Positions 9,541 to 23,582 of a stretch of 64,000 nucleotides of DNA are shown piece after piece (positions within the stretch are counted from its first letter, which is position 1; each line of letters opens with the position of its first letter). The DNA is from Numida meleagris (Eukaryota > Chordata > Aves > Galliformes > Numididae). A program made the position numbers and the translations under genes. The stretch spans positions 37,352,145 through 37,416,144 of the forward strand of contig NC_034410.1 in assembly GCF_002078875.1 (NCBI RefSeq). Direction: 5' to 3'. Below the pieces are notes generated by a model that worked only from the letters and a program-made list of their open reading frames with translations, was not told the origin of the DNA and did not search any database.

Positions 9541-12500
9541 ACTGCACTGGAACCTTCACAGCCCCAGCTGCATGCAGAAAGACTCAAAATGGCATTCAGC
9601 AGTGGATTCAGAGAGGTCAGGAACTGCTCAGAAAGAGCAAAACAGGTAAAGACAGACCTGCTTTGTTGAAAATTCAGCTTATAACCCTAAGATACATATA
9701 TTAACAGTTAATTCCTTCCCAATCTTTCTGTCCATCTACCCACCATTATCCATCTCAGTGCTGCCACAGGCTAAATCTGATAACTTAATCGTAACCCTTT
9801 CAAGATAGCCAGCTCTAACAGACTTACTTGTTTTTGATGTGTTTTGATAGACAAATAAAGCTCTCTAAGTGCCAACAAGTCTGCATATTTCAGAGTCAGT
9901 ACTCAAAGAAGCAGATGATTAAAATGCAGTGATTTTGCAAGGCGAGTTCATCAGGGCTACACAGAGCACACAGCATCAAAAGAGCTCATCAATCAGAGAC
10001 ACCTGGGCACCAGAGAGACATGAAGTATAAATGAAATGAAACCTTCACAAACAACGAGTTCTGGACAAATTGATTAGGCAACAGTGGATGAATGAGTTAT
10101 ACAGGAGATGCTTTATGGTGTAGATGTGCCCAGCATGTTTATGATTTCTCTTAAAAAGAACCATCCTGCATTACCCTGCTAGCAGCAGATAGTTTGTGTC
10201 ATGTCTACCTTCCTACACAGTGTATTCCATCATAAATAACACTGCCATTAGCAGACGGCTGGTTCCTCCCACCACATCTCACCTCTTTCGAGGTGCCCCA
10301 TCCCAGGCCACCAGCCTCCAGCCTGCTCTGCCCACAGGCCTGCCCACACCATGCATGCCCAGACAGCACGGCAGGGCTCGCCACAGGACCTGAGCCCATG
10401 GGACAGGCACCAGGCCACCCTTCAGCCTCCAACCCCCCTCTTGAGCAAGCATCAGGTGTTTTCTGAACCCCGCTGCTAACGCTGCCATGTGCTCTGCAAG
10501 CAAAGCCCCCTCCCAAGAGAAATGCATGAGTTTTGCTGGCTGACTACACGGGGGTGGCTCACCCAAGGAACCTGCCTCCCAGCTGTCCTCTTTCACAAAA
10601 CCCTCCTTCAGACAGCCCAGAGCAAACCTGCCAGCTCCCCTGCGGCAGCGTTCCAAGACAACTCACAAAAATGGGGCGTGAGAAGGACAGAAAGCCACAA
10701 AATCGCAATCAAACGTATTTACAGATCTCCAGGTGCTCAGTCAGAGATCAGTGACTGGAGTTCAGATCTAAGATATACCAGGTACCCGTGCACCAGAAAG
10801 GGTTCCCTGCCTACCACCAAGATGTTGTATGGAGGTTAAAGAGACAGACTAACCCCAGTTTGAGAGCACTGGGTGTGCAGGCAGCACGGCTGATGTGCTG
10901 CCTTTTTTCACAAAATAGATACTGAATTAATCAAACACTAGCCCTCAACTGTCTCAGTGCAAGGAGAATTTTTTCCTCACTGCAGCACAAAAAACACAGG
11001 GGGCTGTATTTCCACTTCATTTTCTTTGGGCTTGCTTTCCAATTTTCTTTCAGGCAGGTCTGGAGGCAGCGCGGCTGAGAGCAATCTCCTATTTCCCATT
11101 CAGATCCCGCTGCGACAAGGCACTCCCATCACGGAGCGCCACTAACATTTCCCCCTCTAATTACTTTTGCCCAGTTTTTTATCCCAGATGTCAAACAGCA
11201 AGGAAGAAGTTCAATACGCTCAGCTGGGATGCCTCCTTCTAAGAAGAATTATACAGAAAAACTTCAGAATTAACAGCGCCTCCAGTTCTTTCTACAGAGG
11301 CTTTCCGAGTCCTGCAAACAGAAGAGAGTTTTCCATTTCTCAGGCTGCGCACAGGGAAGGGCTTCCCATGAGGTGATTTGGAAATTTGTGGTCAAAGGTT
11401 AACTTGGTTTGTAACTTCAAAGTGCAGAAAATAGTGGAGGCTGAAAAAATACAGGGGCAAGGGCTGCCCTAAACGCAAAGCTCAGGGGGCGCGTTACAAA
11501 CCCGAGCCCGGGCCATGAATGCCCATGAAGCTGCTCCCTGCACTTGCCCTGCTCATTGATTCACCAAGAAGCAAAAAGAAATAGTCGGTTTCTAAGAGTT
11601 TAAAACAGAACCACATTTTTCTGGCTCACGGCACAGAAGAAGGAAAGGCAGTTTCATTAATTAAGATCTGAACTACTGCTCTGACTCCAGTTTTTCTTGA
11701 TGTTGCTAGATATTTGAAAATACAGTACTCACTCATTGGCGGGTGCAGTTCCCGCAGGGCAGTGAGTAATGGCTTTACTCCTGCTCCAGCACTGGCAGCA
11801 GCACGTTGGACTGGAAAACGAACCTCTGCTTCCTATCTATTTTTACAACCAGTTTATCCATCCTCTGCTTAATTCTTACCCCTACATGTATGATAGAAGC
11901 AAAGCACTCTCAGTACTATGCTGAAATGCATTTGAGAGGCTCCCATTGACTCTGCCGCCCAAGGATGGGATTTGTCCCTTAACAGCAACTCTGTGGTCCA
12001 TATGAAAAATTCATGAGTTAAGTATTTTCACTTCCCTCATAAATAGGAGACAAAATGAGAGAGTCATCGCAGGGAATGATTCAAAATCTAAACCAAGAGT
12101 ACTGTTTTCAGGAAAGTAACTGGTAGTAGACACAAATTATTACATCATTTTCTTTTTATTTTCTGTTTTGGGTTTTTTGCATTCATTAATTGAAAAAACT
12201 TTAGAATACCAACTGAACACAGTACCAACGCTTCAGATACAAAATATAAATCTGTATTATCACATGCCTGAGTCTACTTGCCTGCAGACCTGAAATCTTT
12301 CATGGTATTGACTTGTTTTATTTGCAAGCTTTCAGTTCTCTCAAAACACAACGATTGTTTTGGTATTTTGCAGCCAGCTCTGTATGATGAGGTGATGTGA
12401 GCTGCAGGGGTGACAGCTGGCAGGGACTTTTGAATGGAAGGGTCTCTAACTGATACACACACAGCTCTGTGTTAGCTCTCACAAGATGCACTATTTACTA

Positions 12501-15500
12501 AAGATGATTACCCATGAGTAAATAATGAGTCATGATACTCTTAAAAAAAGCAAACACACAGAGTTAAAGAATAATTTCCAATGTGGCTAAACAGAGAGAG
12601 CTGCAAACTGAATCACTTCCATGCATCTTTTTCACAATAAAATGTTAAACATTATAAAAGCCATAGAAAATAACCAAATTAGATGAAAATGAACTAGAAG
12701 ATCTTGGAAAGAACCTCTTTCTTTTCATATGTCTGTAAAGCATCATTTATGGACAAACGAAAACATAAATACAATCTTAAATATATGCAGGAACCAGTGG
12801 AAGAGGGGCTTTTATTTGGTTGACAGGACAGCATCACGCCACGGTCATTTCATCATTCTCAATGGGTTACGATACTTGTTAACAACTACCACTGAAACTC
12901 CACATATGTTGATGGAAAGCAGTAGAGTAAATCTAACACTGTAATTACCACATGCAGTTGAACTTCTCATTTTAGCTACATATTATCAGAAGACTTCCTA
13001 GTGTGTTTCTTCTTTTATACTTTGAGAATTCAGTGCTGGGGAATTCATCTCCAGTTAATCACTGTCTGTGGTAGAATACTCTCCCCCTCGTTATCGCTAC
13101 TTTGCACGTGTACCTTTTTTCTGATGCCACTGGTAAATCTGTTTATATATACATACACATATAATAGGAATATATACCAAATCTGACAGTTCTGACACAG
13201 AGGCAGTGATGCTTTTTCCCCTTTCTCCACTGTGTATTTCTCCTTACATACTGGTCCTGAAAAGCAGTTTCCCATGCTCTGAGCAATCTACAAACCTACA
13301 TATTGTTATCCACAGTCCACGTTTTCCAAATGATGTGATTTCACATCACAAGTTTCTTAAAACTGCCTTAACATCTTAAACGACATTTTTTTAAGAAAAG
13401 AACCACACAGCTAGTGCAATGGGCAACCACAGGTGGGATCACACAACCTGTCCTACAAGTTTCTTAAATTACCCACACTTGCACTTCTGATTCAGGGTCA
13501 CATGTGCATGTAATATGTAGTTCTAAGAGGTACTGCTCATTCTGTGGCTGACTGATGGTTGCTAAGACCACTGAAAAGGCACCGAGTAGCTTTCACTGCC
13601 AACAACCTTAGCAGAAAAGATGACACTTCTGCCCCAACAATCCTCAAAACTGAAAGCACTGCCATTAAGAAAAGGAGAAGGAGGAAGAGATGAATGCAGG
13701 CTGAGCAGTTCAACTAGAAAAAAAGACCCCTTTAGGGCACTTTAACTGCCACAGTTTAAAGCTCAAAGGGAAAAATGAAATAACATCTAAAATGTCACAT
13801 AGTTCTTACAAGATTATACACATCTACATTAGGCAAATACAACAGAATGAGATTTTTTGCTTTGTACTATTGCAAATGTTTTTTGTCAAGAAAAATACAA
13901 CACTAAAAATAGGAAATACTTCACCATATTTTCCTTTATTTCTTTTCATAATATAAATAGTTTGTTTTCTCAGTGTTGTTATACTACACTTAAGTTAGGT
14001 CACAGGCATTTTTTTTGCATTCAACAGACAAAACACCGAAACACATCGCAGCTATCGAAATAATCACACCAGAGGAAACTTCAGTAGCTGCTTATCCCTT
14101 GTCCTCCCAAAGCAGCTCACTCCATCCCATACAGCTGCTGGTGCTTTACACAACTGAGACGTAAAGGTTTCCTTTCAATCCCTTCCAAGGTAACAGCACC
14201 ATCACAGACCAAAGTCTTACTTCCATTCCTTCTAATAAGAGATCACATTACTAAAACTAAAAAGCACTTTCACTTTTTACAGTTACTTTTTACAAATATT
14301 TACAGACAATTAAGATGCGGTGCCAATATACTTGTACAGGTTCCTTTCCGTCTTTACCAGTGTCATTTTCCTTTCACTCCCTCTGTTGTTCCAGCTCTTC
14401 CTTGAACTCTCTCCTATTTAATCTGTTCTGGTCAGAAAAAAATAACAAATCGTGAGGAGCACAGAACAGGGAACGTGGTGTTCTAAAACTGGTCATACAT
14501 GAGACACAGGGAAATGGTACAAAGCTGAGAAAAGCTATGATCTGCGCAGAGTGACATCATGACCTCTATTTACAGCCATAAATCTTATCAGCAAAGAGAC
14601 AGTGTTCTGCATGACAGAGCATTGCTTCATTTTTCTTCTTATTTTTTTTTCCCTTTCTGTATTATTACCATGCCAGTCTTTGCTTTACTGATTCTAGTTA
14701 TTTCCTCCACTTTGATACTTGGATGGATTTATCCTATCTGCCCAAGCAGAGGACCAGATTTTACTGTCTGTGCAACCAGTTCAAAGCAGTTAACCTGTTA
14801 TGGAAACATCAAAGCCAGGGCGTACTCATAATCTTCCCATTTCCTATGCTAACCAAAGTGACAGTATTATTCCTCTTTAACAATAGGTAATTCAGCAGAT
14901 ATATGAATTTCAAAATAAATTTGGACAGAAAATGAAATGTATTGATTCAAAAATTTAATGCATTTACTAAGAAATTCAGCTATTGATCTATAAAATATTC
15001 AAAAGACGAAAAATATGTGCAAAATAGTACAATCTGTTGATTTGCTAGTTTTTGTTACATTTGCTGGATTTCCTAATGTTTATTAGAAGATATCAGCTTG
15101 GATTAAAAAGGGAGGAGCACAAGTTGCCTTCAATGAGTGGCTAACTGACACGTAAAGGTACAAAGAAAGAACTCTTACACCAAGTTTTCACAAACTTTCA
15201 CCAAGTTTTTCATAAAGATATCAGCAAAAAAGAAATGCAGCAAAATTCACTAATGAAATTCCATATTACATCATCAAAAAAAAAACCAAAACCCACGAAT
15301 GATACAGCAAAATTCTGACAAAAAAAAACAAACAAGAGCTCAGTATAAATTTAATCCCTAAATCAAGATATTAGGCTTAACATATATACGGATGCAGATG
15401 GCAGGGTATAATGATTCCAAATTTAGTACTGTAGATAAAATGTTTTCCATTTTAAATCACACTGTAGCAGATCATTTCCCTCATAAAACTGTTGAACTAT

Positions 15501-18050
15501 GGAAAACATTAAGCTTCCTCTCAGCCTTATCACCTTTTGTTTTACCTTTCTCATTTCTCAGGCTGTAGGAACCTCTGAAGACAATCTCAGTCCTACTCAT
15601 ACTAAGTTTCAGTTTTGAGTCCCATCCCAATTTCTAACACTGCAGGAAGATGTTTATGTTATTTAAAGATTATACATAAAGTTGATTCAAAAATCATTGT
15701 TTGGATCTCAAGTTATTTTTCCTGACTTATCACTTCTGGGCACTGTTTAAAGTAGCAATCTGTCTTTGACACTCACCATGATTTTTTCACTTTGAAATCA
15801 GACACGAATTTCATCCCGCTGACAACATTAACAGTTAACTCCCTCACTATTAGGAAATTATTGAAGAATTTATCTTAGGAGAATAACAGTAAAATATCTC
15901 AAAGTCTGTTGGAATCTGCTGGATGCATCCTCATAGCTTAGATTTACCATTCTGATGTTGCATACAACAGACCTAGTACCAGCCATCATTTTTTTCTGAC
16001 TTGATCAAAAAGCATCCATCCAAAATTTAAAGGAGTGTACAACAAGCATGAAGCTCCAGAGATGGATCCTCAATAAGCAATAAACTCTCTTAAAAACTCA
16101 GCTCAGTAAAAGCAAGCATTTAAACTAAAATTTCTGATCTGCCCATCTGCTTTTCTCACTTAGCCCTTCTCTCCAGATGGGAAAACAGGTGAGGTCTTCA
16201 ATTACTCATACGTCGTTCTATAGTTTTGCCCACACCCTTCTTCCTCTTACACCATCACCCAAGTGTTGTGAAATTTGGATCTCCTAGCAGAGATTGCAGC
16301 TTTTAACCTCCACACAGCAATAGGAAAATTTCAGACCAATTCTATCCGAAGCCTTGCAACATCTGATGAGCTGAATCTCTCAAATTCCTCTTGCATACCT
16401 GAGTTTAAATTTTTTTTCTCATAAACAAGAAAAAATGATATTGAGGTTTTCATAAACCTAACCTGCAAACTGTTTCACACTCTTCTAGATTAGATTACAT
16501 TACAAAGCAAACAGTAATACTATATCACTCTCATCTCTTAAAAACAGTTTGGCTTAGGGCTGCATAGGGCTTACTGTGCATTTGCTACTTTCAGCTACCT
16601 GTGTTCACAAACTGCATTCATTGACTTCAAGAGATCTTTGCAAAACTACGGGATGCTCCACTCATGCAAAGGTATTTAAAGGAGCAAGATCTAAAGAAGT
16701 ATTGGCAAGATTAGGCACGACATATCAGGAAATCTTTAGCAACAAAACATTTACATAAAAAAAATCAGACTGTAGATTTGATCTCATAAGTCTGCACTTA
16801 CATGAGTGGTAAAGGTCTTTCTTTACATACCTTTCTTGTACCATCAATTCATTAATTCAGCTGCAGAGCTATGATGATCAACACAGACTACACCTCTGTC
16901 TACACAGATACATTTTTAAGAGATTGAACTCAAGTTATAACTTGGCATGGAGCTGAACATCATGAAGGGGAGCCCAAGCCTTATATCTTACTGCATGTTA
17001 CACTTGCCTAGACAGCAAACAACATCCTGTCAACAATCCATTTCCCCTTTGCCTTCCATCTCCAAGGTGAACTGCTGACAAGGCTTCCTTTTAGTCTCTG
17101 TGGGCTGAGGAAATAAAATATGTAAAAAATTTTGAAATAGAAAGCTTCTAGAAAAAAAAAATCTGCCTGCAGCATCGCTACAAAATGCAGGTTAAACTAA
17201 TAAGAACTTACATTATGGCCATGAACTTTCAGCTGCTGCTTGTGGATGATCTCAAGCTATAAGCAAAGGCAAGGAGATGTCCAGTAAATGCCTTGGCTGA
17301 CCACCAGCATCCACATGGTCCCCACAGGGCTGCCTCACTAAAAGGTGTGGTAATAGGAGAGGGAAGATTGTCTACACAATTTCAGGTTCTGCAGGTGCAA
17401 TTCCACCACTCTCCTGCTTTCAGAATTTGGATTTCTCACTGGAGAGAGACATGTAATCCAAAAAGAAAACCTCTGGAAAAGCTCTAAGAAGCCAATCTGG
17501 ACAGCAAAGGTCAAGGGAGGGGAGAGGGCAAGGGTCCACAGAGTAGTTTGCTTATGTAAATTTGGCTTTTTACACTTACATTCCTGTGAGCAAAGCATGA
17601 TCAGAAAACTATTCCCAAGCTCAGTCAAGTTCTGGCTACTTCTTATGCCAATATAACTCTTTATATGGGATCAAAGACATTAATCTCAAGCACTGGCCCC
17701 ATATGTGCAAAGGCAAGAATATTCTAGTTCTAAGTTTTGAATAAGCTGTCGACTTCAGCATGTGCATGGAAAATCTGTGTAGGACACTTTATTACAATTA
17801 TACAGCAGCTCAAGTTGTTTGTATCAACAGAAGTTATAAGACGTGTTCTCTGTTATTTTGGTATGAATTCACAAGATTTTTATTGACTCCCTTGAATTTA
17901 TTACGGGCAAGTCTGGTAGACCAGCTAACAGGCAGACCTGTAACACTGACCTATTCAAAATTATTTATTACTTCACTCATCTCTAACCATGTGAACTGAA
18001 CTTCCCCATATCAAACTGTCTGTCTCAGAACAAAATTCTCAAAAAGTTTT
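9541..18050. other. AT-rich non-coding DNA with a moderately GC-rich patch
   Basis: About 8.5 kb with no supported gene or recognisable mobile element. Most is AT-rich. A patch at about 10,250-10,660 is clearly more GC-rich and has overlapping open frames on both strands (up to 125 codons), but without CpG clustering, known domains or a clear exon structure. The rest has short homopolymer and TA-rich stretches only (for example 13,140-13,175). Confidence 0.5.
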
Positions 18051-18052
18051 AG

Positions 18053-18170
18053 TCACAGAATGGCTGCAACTGGAAGGTACCTCTGGAGACCATCTAGTTA
18101 AGAACCCTTCTCATTTATCTCATACTCAGGACTACTTCCAGTTGTTTTTTTACTAACTTCAAGGATGGTC
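18053..18170 (-). mobile_element. Degraded CR1 LINE 3' fragment
   Basis: TCACAGAATGGCTGCAACTG followed by GGAAGGTACCTCTGGAGACC and ATCTAGTTAAGAACCC matches the reverse complement of a CR1 3' UTR in outline. It is more diverged than the other copies, and the right boundary is unclear. Confidence 0.65.
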
Positions 18171-21100
18171 ATAGCACAACCTGAGGGGCTACCTGTGCCC
18201 GTAAAAGTGATTTTCGTATTTCTGCAGAAGACGACAAATGAAACAGCTGAGATTCTGTTTTGTTTTGGTTTTGCTTTTGTTTTTATTTTTGTCTATATGA
18301 AGAACTTTAGAGTCTTTCAGCCACTCAAGTTCCTGTATTACTTGAAGCAGAACTTGTAATTTGGCAAGCAAAGCCCTAATGTCAAGAATTAACCACCTCC
18401 TGTCCCTAAAAAAATCTGGTCAGAAAGGGAAAATGATGGAGACAAGCTTGCCAAAGTTTGTGTTCCACAGAAACTCTTCCAGTATTTGAAAAGCAAACAC
18501 CTGTTTCATTCAGTTTCTTGAATTTAACAGCTGCCAGGCATTTCAGAAGATCTGAAGACATCTGCAAACAGAATAAAGTATACTATCTGTTATACATATG
18601 TTTCTCCACATATATGGCTCCATACTATGTAACAGGTGCTGCAAGGAAGGCCCAAGGTACGGTCCCAGCTGCAGAAACAAGTGTGGCTGGGCCTGCCTCA
18701 GGAGAGGCTGGTGCCACCCGCAGAAGGCCAGTGCCTTGACACCTAGCCAGCCACACATTTGCCCTATGAGGCCCCTCATGCAAACTAAATGGACATGAGA
18801 AAAGAGAGGTATAGCTTGGGGCAGACTGGAGAAAGCCTGCTTGTCTCCCCACTCTTGTCAGGCCAGAAGTGTGGCCCAAACACAAGGCTTCATCCACTTC
18901 ATGCTGCCTGGTTTGGAGCTACAAAAGCCCCTCACCAGCAGAAGCGCTGCCAAGTCCTGGCCATGGGGCACCAACCCTGTTTGTATCTCTTGAAAAAGGT
19001 AAAGGAAAGACTTAATAATGGAGAACAGGATTAATCACACCCAAGTTTGACCATAAGTGGAGAACACCGGCAGCACACAGAGCTGTGCCCCAGGCCACAG
19101 CATCTCACCCACACCTAACTGTCTAGCACAGGAAGCACTGCTGCAAAATTCAAGAGTTTTTTTGACGCGAAGCCTCTTGAAAGCATCACAGCAGCAAACT
19201 GCTGTGCCTCCCAAAGCACAATCCCATCATCCACTGACTGAAAAGTATGGTCAGAGTAGCTGCAAGTACATTCCTTGCACCCTGCCAGGAGAGTGACAGC
19301 AGGAAGCATCCATCTTCCCCAGGCAGAGGATGAAAGCTGACTGACAGAGCCATCTCCAGGTTCTCCCACATCTCAGTGGAAGTGAAGATGGCTGCCATCA
19401 AGGCAGCATCTCATGCAGCAATCGACTTGAAAAAAAATGGTTTCATACATATCTGAGAGAATCGCCATTTTCACCAAAGTCTCATTTCATGAGCCAGTGG
19501 TCACATACACATATGGCATCACTGCAAAGTGTGGGGGCTGGTGACAAAAGGTGACAGGACTGGGGCCAAAAAATACCCACCAACGGCAGAAACCTAATAC
19601 TCGGTTATATCATCTTCTCAAAAAGATGAGAAAACAAAAGCTTAGGGTCTGGCCAACATAAGCTGAAGTCCTAGAATCACTTTACGCCTTTTGGTGGCAA
19701 CAAGGCCCTGCCAGAGAGAGCAAGGCAGCAGATGACTCCTGGGACAGTAACGCCCACTCTGCCAGCAGCAGGAGCATGGCAGCTGCCCTCAGCACCTGGC
19801 AGATCCAGTAGCCACAGCAACTGACAGTACATCCTATGGGGAAATGAGGTTGAGGATGGCACCTCCATGCATGGGACTCTTCTAGGAAGGGGAGTGTCTC
19901 CGTGGTCCCTGCCCTACTTCTGGCAAAGGAAGATAGTGAGGAGGATCCGTGGCAAGGGGCTTTGTGGTGAAAAAAAAAAAAGATCTGCGGACAGTTTACA
20001 ACAGCTGAATGCTAAATTGGAGAATAAGGTCTGACACTTTCATGGTGCACATTTCCCAAGAGATTTTCAACACAAAATTTACAATAATAAGTGACAAATT
20101 ACAGTTATATGTTACAATTTGCAGTCACAGATCCCATGCTCATCATATTCTGCTTAGTCAACTACATTCCCTGGCATCTAATGTTGAGAAGTTTGACAGT
20201 TTCAAACAAAGTTAATATGATCTATAGTTTTCAAACACAACTATTTCTACACAATGCTAAGCAACCTGAATAATGAAGCTGTACTGTCCATGAACTATAA
20301 ACCTTAATTTACCTGCATGTACTCAAAGATATCAGAATGAAGGCTATATAATTAACCTGAATTCTGGTATTTCTTTTCCTCAGTGTTTGACATTATAACC
20401 TTAATAATCAGCAACTTATGCAGTTAAACAGATGATCCAAGTCATCTGGCTCAGACAAGCTGTTTTATTCTAGTCACATACAGCTCTTCAATAACCCAAA
20501 TCACTTCAGCAACTCACATCAGCCAAACGGTACAAGATAAATTATGTGCAGTTCAACACTCCATGTGAAGTACTCTGTGTTCCAGTTATAATTTCCTCTA
20601 TATTTGTAGAAATAAAATCATACATTAATACTTAATGAAAGCAGTTATTTTGCTTCAAAATGAAATTTGTCACAAATGTCATACAGACTAATACTCTTTT
20701 AATGCACATGTGTACGTATATTTCAGCATTTACACAAATATGACTTTGTACAGAATCTTTCCTTTTTTATCTTTTTTTAAGAGAACAAACAGTATAGAAA
20801 GTAAGACATCTGACTTAAAAAAGAAGGCTCAAGATAAACCATTCCATCTCGTGAAGCCATGAGCAAAGTTACTCTAAGCATTATACCGAAATACTACAAC
20901 TCCTAACTATACTTGAAGCAGCTTATGCAGACTCATCCCATTTTTTAAAAGATGCTTGACGTATATAAACAAATATACAAATAAAAAGAGCCAAAAGTAA
21001 ATTAATAAACCATGGAAATGAAATTATTTTAATCTAAAGCTAGAAAACAGATAGTATGGTGCCACACAAGGTCCATCTCCCCTGTCAGAAGTGGTAAGGT

Positions 21101-23349
21101 GGCAGGGAGATGGACAAGACATGACGAGTCTGTACTTAAGGCCAGAAGAAAGAACAGTGCTAAAAAAGTATCTTCAATTTATTAGTGCTTATTCTTTTTC
21201 TAGGTAGAAAACCAAGCAGCAGTACTCCACACTTGCTGATGTATAGCTTGGCTAGAGCACATGGAAGGTAGCTGGCACAACTGAGTTAAGGGAAATGATG
21301 AAAAGTCATGGGTGGGTGCTGCAGAGTTAACAATTACACTAAGGGAGGCCAAGGTGCAAGACCAAGAAGATGGAAAAAAGATGTGAAGGTCTGCATGAGA
21401 GACAAAAAGGCTCAGAGTTCAGGAACACTGTAAAGCTGTAGGGACTGCAAGGAAACATGACATGCTACACAAGGAAGCAGTCTTGCAGTGGTGATGAAAG
21501 CAGCTTTTCTTACCCACAGAAATACATTTTTCTTGTTACTATTTTCAATATGGTTCATCCGTATGCATGCCACTACAATATGAATTATCGAGTGATTGTC
21601 CAGTGATCCAAGTACTTATTTAGTTGGAAAGTACTTCCAGCTTTCCTCAACAAGAGCCTTCATATTTCTACACCAAAGCTGTTCCAAAGCACATCCTACA
21701 GTTGGGTAATGGTGCCATACCTACGTGTTACAGCTCACTCCTACCAACTCCCATGAAGTAATCCGGAAGGCATTCAAACATCAGTGCTAAAATAGGCAAA
21801 AGTATTTAATAGGTGAGGAGGATTAAAGATCTTCTCTCCGAGATGAAAAGGTATGCATTGTGTATGCATACATGTAAGTAATCTGGTTCTACATGTGCTG
21901 AATTCACTCTTGCCTCATTCAGCACAAGAAAGACTTGCATTTTGACTTCAAATTCACTTGAGAAGACACTGAACTCCCTGCCCTGTTTTCTACCTTCCTA
22001 CTACACAGCTTGACAATTGGTCCTTTTATTTCTTCCAATGGAAAACAGAACCCTAATTTATTGGGTTAGGTTCACCAGAGGACACAGAACGACTCCATAA
22101 TCTAGAACGATTACACTGCTTTCATGCATATAATCTAATTTTAACATAAGAATATTTGCCATTTAAGTTCATCAGAAAAAAATTATTACAATTCTGTATA
22201 TATAAGACACTTGAGGATGTATAGTAATTTTTTAAACTGCCATTTATTTCCTTATTCTTTGATTATTTTATTGGTATAAATTTCACAGGATTCTTAGTTT
22301 CTCATAAGTTACAGTAGATCAGAAGAAAATTAGACTTTTATGATTAAAAGCATTCAGAACTGGATACAAAATGTAATACTTAAGTTTAAAAAAGGCATTT
22401 CATATGCTCACAATTTCATCCTGCCTAGTTGCAGGCTGTTACGTGCATTTCGGCAATGTGACCATAAACTGAAAACATTAACAGCAGAACCGCAGAGCTT
22501 TTTCAATCAATCTTTTTACTTGCATTGTACCCCTACCACAAAAATGACTAAAGTGAAGTAGTTGTGATGAGTAATGGAAGCAATGTCTTTCACATGTTGT
22601 GAATTACACGAGTGAAACAACTTATGCAAGATTCATTTACTTCATTCAAAATGTCCTCTCGGACCACATACAGCTGATGAAATAACAGAGAAGAAATACT
22701 ATTCTTTAATCTTTGCACAGAAAGTAAGTTTATTTACAGCCTGCACTTCATTTTCATAACAAAGCTTCTTGTAATACATGTGTTACTTGTTTAGTTGTCA
22801 TTGTAAAATATGTAAAATCCCAACTCATCCCAGAGAAGACAGAGTATTTCTACTCAACACAATGACGAGTTCAAAAAGAATCAAAAGCAGTACTACCACG
22901 CTAATGGCCATGTTGACTATTCTGCTCACCTCTTTGATGGGTTAAATTAACTCATGCAGACCCCCAAACTCACATACCTATCCTCCATTTCCCACTATAG
23001 ATTACCTCGAAGTCTCACAGGCCTTTCTTCAGGTAAGCAGATATAAGAAGGAATATTTATTTATTATCTGAATGGGGCCACACGGGAGAGAATCTCAGAG
23101 GGCATATGCAACCCCTTCTAAAATTTGTGAAGAAGGGAATAAGGAAAAGCTGGAAATACTAGGAAAATCTGACTGAGCCTATCTGTCACAATTAGATCCT
23201 GACTGTGCCCTCCAGAAGCCAGTGCACGTGTGGCCAGCACATGTGTGTTCTGCCTGGCCTCACAAGGGCAGAAGGGCAGACAGCCCCTACCAGTACCTCC
23301 TCTCTTCCTCCACCTGCCAGACCCTCACCTCTTTTGGAAATCCAACACA
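18171..23349. other. Non-coding DNA with locally GC-richer patches
   Basis: No supported gene. Segments at about 18,630-18,990 and 19,050-19,960 are more GC-rich than their surroundings and carry short overlapping frames on both strands, none with a recognisable domain. A perfect 11-bp inverted repeat lies at 21,071-21,115 and an 8-bp one at 21,851-21,871. Confidence 0.5.
21071..21115. repeat. Perfect 11-bp inverted repeat (hairpin)
   Basis: GTCCATCTCCC (21,071-21,081) and GGGAGATGGAC (21,105-21,115) are exact reverse complements with a 23-nt loop. A further TG/CA pair can form inside after a one-base bulge. The geometry is shorter than a typical pre-miRNA stem. Confidence 0.85.
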
Positions 23350-23582
23350 CTAAAGGACAAGACAGAAGAAATCAGGTTGGATATTAGGAAAAATTTCGTC
23401 CCAGAGAGAGTGGTGAGGCACTGGCATGGGCTGCCCAGGAAGGTGCTGGAGTCACTGTTCCTGGAGGTGTTCAAGAACTGTGTAGATGTGGCACTGAGGG
23501 ACACGGTGTAGTGGGCATGGTGTGGTTAGGCTGATGGCTGGACTTCATCTTAATTGTCTTTCCAACCGCAATGATTCTATGA
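23350..23582 (+). mobile_element. CR1 LINE 3' fragment
   Basis: Plus-strand CR1 with a readable ORF2 C-terminus (IRLDIRKNFVPERVVRHWHG, then LPRKVLESLFLEVFKNCVDV, ending ALRDTV and a stop). The 3' UTR follows with TCTTTCCAACCGCAATGATTCTATGA. It is 5'-truncated. Confidence 0.95.

Noticed and set aside
21071..21115. microRNA precursor
   Set aside because: The stem is only 11 bp (13 with a bulge), too short for a Drosha substrate, and no known mature miRNA sequence is recognised.
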